Below are positions 1-5,495 of a stretch of DNA of 5,628 nt, piece by piece; the stretch's first letter is position 1, and each line of letters starts with the position of its first letter. The notes under the pieces are model-generated. The model saw nothing but the letters and a program-made list of their open reading frames with translations. It ran no database searches and was not told the origin of the DNA. The position numbers and the translations under genes were made by a program. The stretch is taken from assembly GCA_034431895.1 (NCBI GenBank), contig DAOUCM010000123.1:1-5628 (forward strand). The letters run 5' to 3'. Source of the DNA: JAABUE01 sp034431895 (GTDB taxonomy: Bacteria; Chloroflexota; Anaerolineae; Anaerolineales; Villigracilaceae).

Positions 1-1155
1 CAGCGCCTGCTCCTGTTTATGAGTATCGGCCTGCCATTGAGCGCGCAGCGCCGCGAGGGTCTCGGCGGCGTTCTCAGCAGCCATTTGCACCAACTCACGC
101 GGCTGCCCCTCGCGCGGGACAAGGATTTCCACCTTTTCGCCGCCGCGCCGTGATTTGAGCCACTGTCCAATGATTTGAGCCTCCTCGATATCCTGGGGCA
201 ACATCACTTGCTCCGGCACGCTGGCGGCCTCGGTATAGAATTGTTTGACGAACTGCGCGATCACTTCTGCATCGCTGGTCTCTTCGGTGTCTTCCAAGAT
301 GAAGTATTCGCGCCCAATCAACTTCCCGCCGCGGATGAAGAAAATCTGCACGCAGGCTTCTCCTTCGGCGCGCGCCATAGCCAGCACATCCGAGTCTAGG
401 TAACTGGCGTCGAAGATGACCTTTTGCCGTTCGATGATGGTCTGAATGCCCCTCAACTGGTCGCGCAGAGCGGCGGCTTTCTCGAAGCGCAGTTCTTCAG
501 AGGCCTTTTGCATTTCGGCCTCCAGGCGTCGAACGATAGGCTCGGCATGTCCGCTCAGAAAATCTTGCAAGTCCGAAAGCATTTGGCGGTATTCGGCCTG
601 GGTCACGGCGCCGATACAGGGCGCGGCGCACAGTTTGATGTCGTAGTAGAGACACGCGCGGGTGTCCGTTCCTTGGATATCGCGGTCGCAGGTCAGGTAG
701 GGGAAGATGCGGCGGAGAACGTCCAGCGTCTGATGCACCGCCCAGACCGAAGTGTACGGACCAAAGTAACGCCCACCGTCGTCCACCATTTGCCGCGTGA
801 CGGTGACTTTGGGGTAGGCGTCTTGCCAGTGGATTTTGATGTAGGGGTAGCGTTTGTCGTCTTTGAGTTTGATGTTGAATTTGGGACGATGGCGCTTGAT
901 GAGGTTCATCTCCAGGATGAGCGCCTCCAGTTCCGAACCAACCACGATCCATTCGATATCGGTAATTTCACGCACCAGGCGGCGGGTCTTGCCGTCGTGG
1001 CTGGCATCGGCATGGAAATACGAGCGGACGCGGTTCTTGAGGTTGACCGCCTTGCCTACGTAAATGATTTTTCCCCCTGCGTCTTTCATTAAGTAACAGC
1101 CGGGCTTGGCAGGCAGCGTGTCGAGAATGCCTTGAATATGCTCAGAAATTTCCAT
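1..1155 (-). CDS. uvrC: UvrC, excinuclease ABC subunit C (N-terminal 385 residues; C-terminus beyond the left edge)
   Basis: UvrC is the nuclease of bacterial nucleotide excision repair; with UvrB it cuts the damaged strand on both sides of a lesion. The reading frame runs from an ATG at 1155 to the window edge without a stop, about two thirds of the usual ~600 residues. The GIY-YIG nuclease domain (about residues 14-95) shows G19-C-Y21, Y32-V-G34, R42, and E82 in an ILEMNLIK segment, matching the catalytic Arg and Glu of Thermotoga UvrC. Four cysteines, C156, C168, C176 and C180, keep the 12/8/4 spacing of the E. coli Fe-S cluster ligands. A UVR motif (about 205-239, with LRFEKAAALRDQL) is the UvrB-binding helical hairpin. 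The RNase H-like 5' nuclease domain has just begun, and the helix-hairpin-helix part lies outside. The start places PGCY 18 residues in, as is usual, but no good Shine-Dalgarno precedes it. It is divergent from the Yip1 gene. Confidence 0.97.
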   Translation of the reverse strand, partial: MEISEHIQGILDTLPAKPGCYLMKDAGGKIIYVGKAVNLKNRVRSYFHADASHDGKTRRLVREITDIEWIVVGSELEALILEMNLIKRHRPKFNIKLKDDKRYPYIKIHWQDAYPKVTVTRQMVDDGGRYFGPYTSVWAVHQTLDVLRRIFPYLTCDRDIQGTDTRACLYYDIKLCAAPCIGAVTQAEYRQMLSDLQDFLSGHAEPIVRRLEAEMQKASEELRFEKAAALRDQLRGIQTIIERQKVIFDASYLDSDVLAMARAEGEACVQIFFIRGGKLIGREYFILEDTEETSDAEVIAQFVKQFYTEAASVPEQVMLPQDIEEAQIIGQWLKSRRGGEKVEILVPREGQPRELVQMAAENAAETLAALRAQWQADTHKQEQAL

Positions 1156-1188
1156 AGCACAATTTTAACCTGAATTCGGAATAAGCCC

Positions 1189-1256
1189 GAACCGCCCCGA
1201 AGACTCGATTTTGCCCAGAAAATGGCTCTAAAAAGCAGCCTTCGGGATGGTTACCC
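1189..1256 (+). repeat. 68-bp palindromic dispersed repeat, copy 1
   Basis: This stretch aligns with the reverse complement of 5202-5267: 58 of 66 aligned positions agree, with one 2-base gap. Its ends are imperfectly complementary (1189-1205 against 1237-1253, about 13 of 17 pairing), so a transcript could fold into a hairpin with a loop of about 30 nt. It lies 33 bp upstream of the uvrC start codon. No coding potential is visible. It resembles a REP- or MITE-like family; I do not recognise a named one. The two copies were aligned by eye. Confidence 0.8.
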
Positions 1257-1295
1257 CTGGCATAATTTTACCTTTATGCCTGTGTACCTGCTTAC

Positions 1296-1451
1296 TTTGA
1301 CAATGTCACATTTTCGCATAGTTGTCATTGCGAGGAGCGTTCTTTGCGACGAAGCAATCTCCTGGCAGACCGGGAGACTGCTTCGCTATCGCTCGCAGTG
1401 ACAAAAAAACATAGCGTTTTTAGAACAAATGTTTAATGTGACATTGTCAAA
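1296..1451. repeat. 156-bp segment bounded by a perfect 17-bp inverted repeat
   Basis: Positions 1296-1312 (TTTGACAATGTCACATT) and 1435-1451 are exact reverse complements. Each arm contains an 11-bp palindrome, TGACA-A-TGTCA, at 1298-1308 and 1439-1449. No clear target-site duplication flanks the arms. Either the arms are terminal inverted repeats of a small non-autonomous element, or they are a pair of operator sites for a dimeric regulator; the right arm ends 21 bp before the predicted -35 of the Yip1-gene promoter. The segment encloses a separate palindrome at 1322-1404. Confidence 0.75.
1322..1404. repeat. 83-bp REP/MITE-like palindrome nested inside the 17-bp inverted repeat
   Basis: The outer arms, 1322-1339 (TTGTCATTGCGAGGAGCG) and 1390-1404 (CGCTCGCAGTGACAA), are imperfectly complementary. 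Inner arms 1351-1365 (GAAGCAATCTCCTGG) and 1370-1384 pair at 13 of 15 positions, with a very short loop of 4 nt. The wording GTCATTGCGAGGAGC...GAAGCAATCTCC recalls a palindromic intergenic repeat I have seen across unrelated bacterial genomes; that recollection is not verified here. It could act as a strong hairpin between the two divergent genes. Confidence 0.75.
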
Positions 1452-1472
1452 TGACCTATCTCTTTTTGGCTA

Positions 1473-1501
1473 TTGCAATTGGTTTTTGAGTGTGTTATAA
1501 A
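1473..1501 (+). promoter_or_regulatory. Candidate sigma-70-type promoter for the Yip1-pncC-nucleosidase unit
   Basis: A -35 like TTGCAA (1473-1478) is followed by a 17-nt spacer and an extended -10, TGT-TATAAA (1493-1501). Transcription would start near 1508, leaving a leader of about 70 nt before the ATG at 1577. The leader contains complementary bits (GGCTC/GAGCC around AACGC/GCGTT) that may form a modest hairpin. This was found by reading, without scoring. Confidence 0.5.
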
Positions 1502-1566
1502 GAAACAAACTTTTTTCCGGCTCATCTGACAACGCAGCGTGGCGTTTGCCAGGAGCCTATTTCTTT

Positions 1567-1571
1567 GGAGG
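1567..1571 (+). promoter_or_regulatory. Shine-Dalgarno GGAGG that fixes the Yip1-gene start
   Basis: GGAGG lies 5 nt before the ATG at 1577. The frame stays open upstream to a GTG at 1490, but that codon lies upstream of the predicted -10 element and has no ribosome binding site, so 1577 is the better start. Confidence 0.8.
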
Positions 1572-1576
1572 ATGCA

Positions 1577-2296
1577 ATGTCTGAATTTTCCAACGCCCCC
1601 CTGTCCGCTGGCCCTGAGCCATTCTACCAGACCTGGCTCAAGGCACTTACGCGCCCTAATGAACAGAATTTTGCCGAGATAGCCCTTTCGGTCGGCGCAA
1701 GCCCCAACAAGGCTTATCTATGGGTCTTTCTCACCAGCCTGGTCAACATGCTGGTCGCCTTTGCTTTGCAGGGCGTGAACATGCGCCAGTTGCGGCAATT
1801 TTTACCGCCTGAAGCAGGGCAATACTTTTCTCAGCCCTCTGGCGGCTTTGGACTGGTCAACGTGCTGTGTGGCGCGCCAGTTTCGGCGGCGTTTAGCGTG
1901 CTGTTCTTTGCGCTATCCGTTGCTTTGATTCAGTGGATTGCCAAGATGTTGGGCGGTCAAGGCAATTATGGCAAGTTGGTCTATGTCATGGGGGCTATAG
2001 CGGCCCCGCTGGCACTCGTCTCTGCTGTTCTCACGTTGTTTTCGGCCATTCCGTTCATTGGCGTCTTGTTCGGTCTGGTCAGTATGGCAGTTGGATTGTA
2101 TGGTCTCTTTCTGAACATTGCGGCTGTCAAGGGAGTCAACCAATTTGGCTGGGGGCAGGCGGCAGGCGCGGTGTTGTTGCCGGCAGTCGTCCTTTTCCTG
2201 CTTGTGTGTTGCTGTTTGGTTGGCGCCTTTATGCTCATGGGACCCATGATCGGCGATGTATTCAGCACCATCAACCAAAACCTGAACATGTATTAG
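1577..2296 (+). CDS. Yip1-family multi-spanning membrane protein
   Basis: The product is a 239-residue integral membrane protein that fits the Yip1 domain family. Bacterial members are widespread but have no settled function. After a soluble N-terminus (1-45, with the FYQTWLKALTRPNEQNF region typical of the family start) there are about five hydrophobic stretches, near 46-66, 92-122, 134-156, 158-184 and 196-222. The loop GGQGNYGKLVYVMGAIAAP (126-144) matches the family's usual GG-x-G-x-Y...P signature between helices. The last helix contains a run of three cysteines (211-213) at a membrane face. An ATG with GGAGG upstream gives the start. It is the first gene of the plus-strand cluster, with its own likely promoter, and is followed by a 106-bp gap. 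The Yip1 assignment is by recognition of pattern, not by search. Confidence 0.75.
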   Translation: MSEFSNAPLSAGPEPFYQTWLKALTRPNEQNFAEIALSVGASPNKAYLWVFLTSLVNMLVAFALQGVNMRQLRQFLPPEAGQYFSQPSGGFGLVNVLCGAPVSAAFSVLFFALSVALIQWIAKMLGGQGNYGKLVYVMGAIAAPLALVSAVLTLFSAIPFIGVLFGLVSMAVGLYGLFLNIAAVKGVNQFGWGQAAGAVLLPAVVLFLLVCCCLVGAFMLMGPMIGDVFSTINQNLNMY

Positions 2297-2402
2297 GCGG
2301 CTGGTCCCGATAAATTGGGGGGCGGGGTGTGTGGGGCGCGCGAAGAATGATGCCCTCTCCCTGCCCCTTTCTTTTCGAGAAGATGCTTGTGGAGAATATA
2401 AC

Positions 2403-2843
2403 ATGTCTGCTCGTGTCAAATTTGGTCTGATTGCAGGAGGCATTGGCCTGGTATTGACAGCCTGCTTTTCTGCCTTAATGGGATGCTGCGGTCCGTTTGT
2501 GGCGTTGGCGGCAGGGGCGGCAGCGGGCTATTTTGCTGTCAGAGAAGAACCAGCGGCCTCTCAAAGCGAGGGCGGGAAGAGCGGTGCTGTTGCGGGCGCC
2601 ATCGCTGGCGCTTTGACCCTGGTGGGTCAGATCTTGGGCGGCTTCGTTGCCCTGACGATTGTCCCCCCTCTTATGAAAGAACTGGGAAATAATTCCTATA
2701 TTAGCGACCCAGCCTCCTATTGGTTGGGCGGCACGGCTGCGGCTTTTTGCTTTGGCTTCTTGGGAACGGCGTTGGCGGCCGCGGCTGGCTTTGCGGCAGG
2801 GTATTTCTCTTCCAAAAACCCCACCCCTTCTCCTCTGGCATAA
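2403..2843 (+). CDS. Small Gly/Ala-rich membrane protein of unknown function
   Basis: I do not recognise a family for this 146-residue protein. It has three or four hydrophobic segments (about 7-27, 30-46, 61-90 and 107-135), rich in glycine and alanine with GxxxG-like spacing that favours tight helix packing. Segment ends repeat a similar pattern, AAAGYFAVRE (39-48) and FAAGYFSSK (130-138), which hints at an internal duplication of a two-helix unit. A Cys pair (28-29) sits just after the first helix. The start at 2403 is chosen because GGAG lies 8 nt upstream; the open frame extends to 2331 without a ribosome binding site. The stop is 9 bp before the pncC start, so it is probably co-transcribed with pncC. 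Its position after a Yip1 protein suggests a related membrane role, which is only inference. Confidence 0.7.
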   Translation: MSARVKFGLIAGGIGLVLTACFSALMGCCGPFVALAAGAAAGYFAVREEPAASQSEGGKSGAVAGAIAGALTLVGQILGGFVALTIVPPLMKELGNNSYISDPASYWLGGTAAAFCFGFLGTALAAAAGFAAGYFSSKNPTPSPLA

Positions 2844-2852
2844 CGAGGCGAT

Positions 2853-3341
2853 TTGGAAGAAAGTCCCGAAATTTTACTTGGCCACTTGCTGCGGCAGCGC
2901 CGCTTGAGCCTGGCGACGGCCGAGTCTTGCACGGGCGGTTTGTTGGCCGACCGCATCACAGACGTTCCAGGTGCGTCCGACTATTTCTGCGGCGGCATTG
3001 TCGCCTATGCCTACGAAGCCAAAGTTGGCTTGTTGCAAGTCTCCTGGGATATTTTGCGCGCGTATGGCGCGGTAAGCCGCGAAACGGTCATTGCCATGGC
3101 GCGCGGGGCGCGTATCGCCCTGGGCGCCGACCTGGCCGTCAGTATCAGCGGCATTGCCGGGCCGGGCGGCGGCCTGCCCGACAAACCGGTCGGCACCACC
3201 TGGATCGGCCTCTCGGCTACCGAAGGCGACTGGGCGCGTAAGTTCATTTGGGATGCAGACCGGCGGCAGAACAAGATTCAATCGGCCGAGGCAGCCTTGC
3301 GCTTCTTGCTCGATTACTTGCAAGGGCAGCCGCTCGAATGA
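2853..3341 (+). CDS. pncC: Nicotinamide-nucleotide amidohydrolase PncC (standalone CinA C-terminal domain)
   Basis: PncC deamidates nicotinamide mononucleotide to nicotinate mononucleotide, returning the NMN released by NAD-dependent DNA ligase to NAD synthesis in the cytoplasm. The 162-residue length equals the isolated CinA C-terminal domain; the N-terminal molybdopterin-like half of full CinA is absent. Signatures are TAESCTGG (22-29, with the nucleophile-region Ser25 and Thr27), the segment around 38-63 ending in EAKVGLLQV, SGIAGPGGG (99-107) and KPVGTTWIGL (111-120). One oddity is YAYEAK at 52-57, where most members have YSNxxK, so the usual Asn is Tyr. The start is a TTG at 2853 with GAGG 4 nt upstream; no in-frame ATG or GTG lies near. 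Its end overlaps the next gene by four bases (ATGA). Confidence 0.93.
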   Translation: MEESPEILLGHLLRQRRLSLATAESCTGGLLADRITDVPGASDYFCGGIVAYAYEAKVGLLQVSWDILRAYGAVSRETVIAMARGARIALGADLAVSISGIAGPGGGLPDKPVGTTWIGLSATEGDWARKFIWDADRRQNKIQSAEAALRFLLDYLQGQPLE

Positions 3342-4024
3342 AAGTCATCGTCCTCATCTCTGCCATTGCCGAGTGGTGGGCGGTCAAAGAAGCGTTGCGA
3401 CCCTCCAGGCTTCAGACGACGCCCTACGGTGAGACCTTCCAGCACGATTTTGATGGCTGGCCTGTCACTTTGCTTCATGCCGGTTGGGGGAAAGCGGCCT
3501 CGGCTGGCGCCATGCAATATGCCCTCGACCATGAACAACCCGACCTGGTGGTCAACCTCGGCACATGCGGCGGCTTCGAGGGCTGCATCCACCAAGGGGA
3601 AATTGTCTTGGTCGAGCGGACTTTCATCTACGACATCGTGGAACTCATGGGCGATTTTGGCGCCGTGGTGGACTATTACGCCTCGACCCTGGACCTCGAC
3701 TGGCTCCCGCAACCCTATCCGCATCCTGTCCGACGTGGGGCCCTGGCCTCCGCCGACAGCGATCTGCTGCCCGAAAAGATCCCCCAACTCCGCGCGCAAG
3801 GCGCTATTGCCGCCGACTGGGAATCGGGGGCTCTGGCTTGGGTAGCCCAAAAGAACGGCGCGCGCTTGCTCATCCTGCGCGCGGTCAGCGACGTGGTTGG
3901 CCCGCACGGCAGTGAAGCCTACGACAACCTGCCCTTATTCAAAGAACGCTGCCGCACCATCATGCGACAGTTGTTGGAACAGTTGCCAGACTGGCTGACG
4001 GCCATCCGCTCGAACAACCAATAG
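3338..4024 (+). CDS. MTA/SAH nucleosidase-like protein (PNP/UDP phosphorylase superfamily)
   Basis: The 228-residue product is close in length to E. coli MTA/SAH nucleosidase, which splits adenine from methylthioadenosine and adenosylhomocysteine. Three landmarks align. SAIAEWWAV (8-16) places E12 at the same position as E. coli Glu12. NLGTCGG (73-79) is the ribose/water-site glycine loop. ADWESGALAWVA followed by LRAVSDVVG (159-188) supplies E162 and D185, the counterparts of Glu174 and Asp197. The residue before E162 is Trp where MTA/SAH nucleosidases usually have Met, which may alter the sugar or 5' pocket. Futalosine hydrolase or another purine nucleosidase is therefore possible, and I give no symbol. 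The start ATG overlaps the pncC stop (ATGA), implying translational coupling. The C-terminus converges on htrA. Confidence 0.85.
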   Translation: MKVIVLISAIAEWWAVKEALRPSRLQTTPYGETFQHDFDGWPVTLLHAGWGKAASAGAMQYALDHEQPDLVVNLGTCGGFEGCIHQGEIVLVERTFIYDIVELMGDFGAVVDYYASTLDLDWLPQPYPHPVRRGALASADSDLLPEKIPQLRAQGAIAADWESGALAWVAQKNGARLLILRAVSDVVGPHGSEAYDNLPLFKERCRTIMRQLLEQLPDWLTAIRSNNQ

Positions 4025-4033
4025 CATATGCGG

Positions 4034-5161
4034 CTATGGACGTGCCTCTCCAAGCGTGACTTGCAGGGGAAGCGTCTCGTTACCCCGCACGACCTCGATT
4101 CTCACCTCATCCCCAGGCTGATGGGCAAATAGCACGTTGATATAAGAATGCTTCTCGTCAATCGTCTGATTTCCGATGCTGACGATGATGTCCCCGTGCT
4201 GGATGCCTGCGCTGGCCGCCGGGCTGCCTGCAATCACGTGGGTTACATACGCGCCCCATTGCACCGGCAAATTATAACGGTTGGCAATGGCCGGACTGAC
4301 AGCCTGATATCGGACGCCCAAATAAGGCCGTGCAAAGTAACCCTGGGCAATGATTCGCTCTGCAATCAACCGCATCGTATTGGAGGGGATAGCAAAGCCC
4401 AGCCCTTCGGCGATGGTGCTGCTGCCATTGCCGCCGCGCACGATCAACGTGTTGATGCCAATCACTTCCCCGTTCAAGTTGACCAGCGGCCCGCCTGAAT
4501 TGCCTTGATTGATGGCTGCGTCGGTTTGGAGCAAATCCTCCATGAAATACCCCCGCCCGCTATCCAGCGCACGGCCCGTTGCGCTGATCACGCCTACCGT
4601 CACCGTGTTGCGGAACTCCCCTAGCGGCGACCCGATGGCAATGACGGTTTCGCCGGCTTTCAAGTTGTCCGAATTGCCAATCGTTGCTACTGCCGGCATT
4701 GGACCATCGGCTTTGATGACGGCCAGGTCGGCGAAAATGTCGGTGCTGATGAGGCGGGCCGGCAATTCTGTGCCATCGGAGAGAATCACCGATAACTCAC
4801 TGGTGTCCTCTACAACGTGGTTGTTGGTCACGATATATCCCTCTGCAGAGAGGATGACGCCGCTTCCACTCGATTGGCTGTCTGCGGTGCGCCCAAAAAT
4901 CGTCATTTGCCCTGGAATGATACCCACGACCGTGACTACCGCCGGCCCGACTTTTTCCACCGCCTGTGTAATTGCGGTTTCGATCTCTGTATTGGCAATT
5001 TGAATTTGAGTTGCCGGCGCTGAATAAGTAAAGACATGGCTCGGCAAGGCGGTTTTCGACCACCTTGTAACGGCCACTGCTCCGCCGATAGCCCCTGCCA
5101 AGGCGCTGACCAGCGCCGTAAAGCCTACGAAGAGAACATACAGAACACGCTTCCAGGTCAT
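4034..5161 (-). CDS. htrA: HtrA/DegP-type membrane-anchored serine protease with one PDZ domain
   Basis: HtrA proteases degrade or refold damaged proteins outside the cytoplasmic membrane. The 375-residue product begins with a short basic end and one hydrophobic segment (about 6-31), which is a signal anchor without a lipobox. The trypsin-like domain carries the full triad: H115 in TNNHVV, D145 in FADLAVI, and S222 in the QGNSGGP motif. A C-terminal PDZ domain (about 278-370) starts with the YLGV peptide-binding loop (280-283) and includes GSPAASAGIQHGDIIVSI (312-329). The linker 40-60 is polar, and the protease domain proper starts near 61. The ATG has GAGG 6 nt upstream (5168-5171). Only one PDZ is present, as in DegS and many non-proteobacterial HtrAs. 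Its stop is 9 bp from that of the nucleosidase gene. No sensor or regulator is adjacent. Confidence 0.95.
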   Translation of the reverse strand: MTWKRVLYVLFVGFTALVSALAGAIGGAVAVTRWSKTALPSHVFTYSAPATQIQIANTEIETAITQAVEKVGPAVVTVVGIIPGQMTIFGRTADSQSSGSGVILSAEGYIVTNNHVVEDTSELSVILSDGTELPARLISTDIFADLAVIKADGPMPAVATIGNSDNLKAGETVIAIGSPLGEFRNTVTVGVISATGRALDSGRGYFMEDLLQTDAAINQGNSGGPLVNLNGEVIGINTLIVRGGNGSSTIAEGLGFAIPSNTMRLIAERIIAQGYFARPYLGVRYQAVSPAIANRYNLPVQWGAYVTHVIAGSPAASAGIQHGDIIVSIGNQTIDEKHSYINVLFAHQPGDEVRIEVVRGNETLPLQVTLGEARP

Positions 5162-5201
5162 ATTCTGCCTCGTTTAGAGATTTTGTGATGTGCCAAAGTT
5201 C

Positions 5202-5267
5202 GGGTAACCATCCCCAAGGCTTTGTTAGAGCAATTGTATGGACAAAATCGAGCCTTCGGGACGGTTC
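5202..5267 (-). repeat. Palindromic dispersed repeat, copy 2 (inverted relative to copy 1)
   Basis: Read on the minus strand this matches 1189-1256 at 58 of 66 aligned positions with one 2-base gap. The stem arms GAACCGTCCCGAAGGCT and AGCCTTGGGGATGGTT are mostly complementary around a loop of about 30 nt. It lies 40 bp upstream of the htrA start codon, so it would be in the htrA leader if transcription starts further upstream. Confidence 0.8.
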
Positions 5268-5269
5268 AT

Positions 5270-5308
5270 CACGGAGATTTCTTTATTGTTACGCTCGCTG
5301 TCTCCGTG
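5270..5308. repeat. Short perfect inverted repeat next to copy 2
   Basis: CACGGAGA (5270-5277) and TCTCCGTG (5301-5308) are exact reverse complements separated by 23 nt. The following CTCCGTGTCTCAGTGGTTC wording is of a kind common in repetitive intergenic DNA. It may be part of a larger composite repeat with 5202-5267. Confidence 0.5.
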
Positions 5309-5350
5309 TCTCAGTGGTTCGATGTTTACCTTTTTGCAATGGATACTTGA

Positions 5351-5356
5351 ATTATA
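5351..5356 (-). promoter_or_regulatory. Possible -10 hexamer (TATAAT, minus strand) upstream of htrA
   Basis: A perfect TATAAT reads on the minus strand, in the right direction for htrA, in an A/T-rich patch. The candidate -35 (AAGTCT at 17 nt) is poor, so this is weak. If real, the leader would be about 185 nt and would contain both hairpins at 5202-5308. Confidence 0.2.
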
Positions 5357-5456
5357 TTCTCTCCCCTTAAACCAGACTTAAACGAACGTAAGAAACATGT
5401 ATTTAGGCTCGCTCAGAATCGCCATGATGGCTGCGCCAGCAGTTCTCCAAGGGGAT

Positions 5457-5488
5457 GCTGTTGCACTGGCAGGCGGCAGTGCAACAGC
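5457..5488. repeat. Perfect 12-bp-stem hairpin
   Basis: GCTGTTGCACTG (5457-5468) and CAGTGCAACAGC (5477-5488) are exact reverse complements around an 8-nt loop. No T-run follows on either strand, so it is not a classical intrinsic terminator. A second hairpin (ACCAGGC/GCCTGGT, 5533-5549, loop 3) and weaker ones (CCGTAC 5561-5566 with GTACGG 5586-5591; GCGG/CCGC 5591-5602) follow. Confidence 0.7.
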
Positions 5489-5495
5489 CGACAGA

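Noticed and set aside
497..952. Minus-strand open frame of 151 codons inside uvrC
   Set aside because: It is in another frame of the clearly recognisable UvrC coding sequence, with His/Arg/Pro-rich composition typical of a shadow frame.
1156..1320. Promoter for uvrC on the minus strand
   Set aside because: TTGTCA (minus strand, 1298-1303) with CATAAA is at a 19-nt spacing and other pairings are worse; not good enough to annotate.
2317..2337. G-rich run as a possible G-quadruplex
   Set aside because: It has only three separate tracts of three or more G, so no canonical three-quartet structure can form without a zero-length loop.
1913..2443. Long minus-strand frame opposite the Yip1 gene
   Set aside because: It is antisense to a convincing membrane protein gene with a good start signal; its product is low-complexity polar sequence without motifs.
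4021..4037. ATAGC/GCTAT inverted repeat across the convergent stop codons as a terminator
   Set aside because: The stem is only 5 bp and no T-run follows on either strand.
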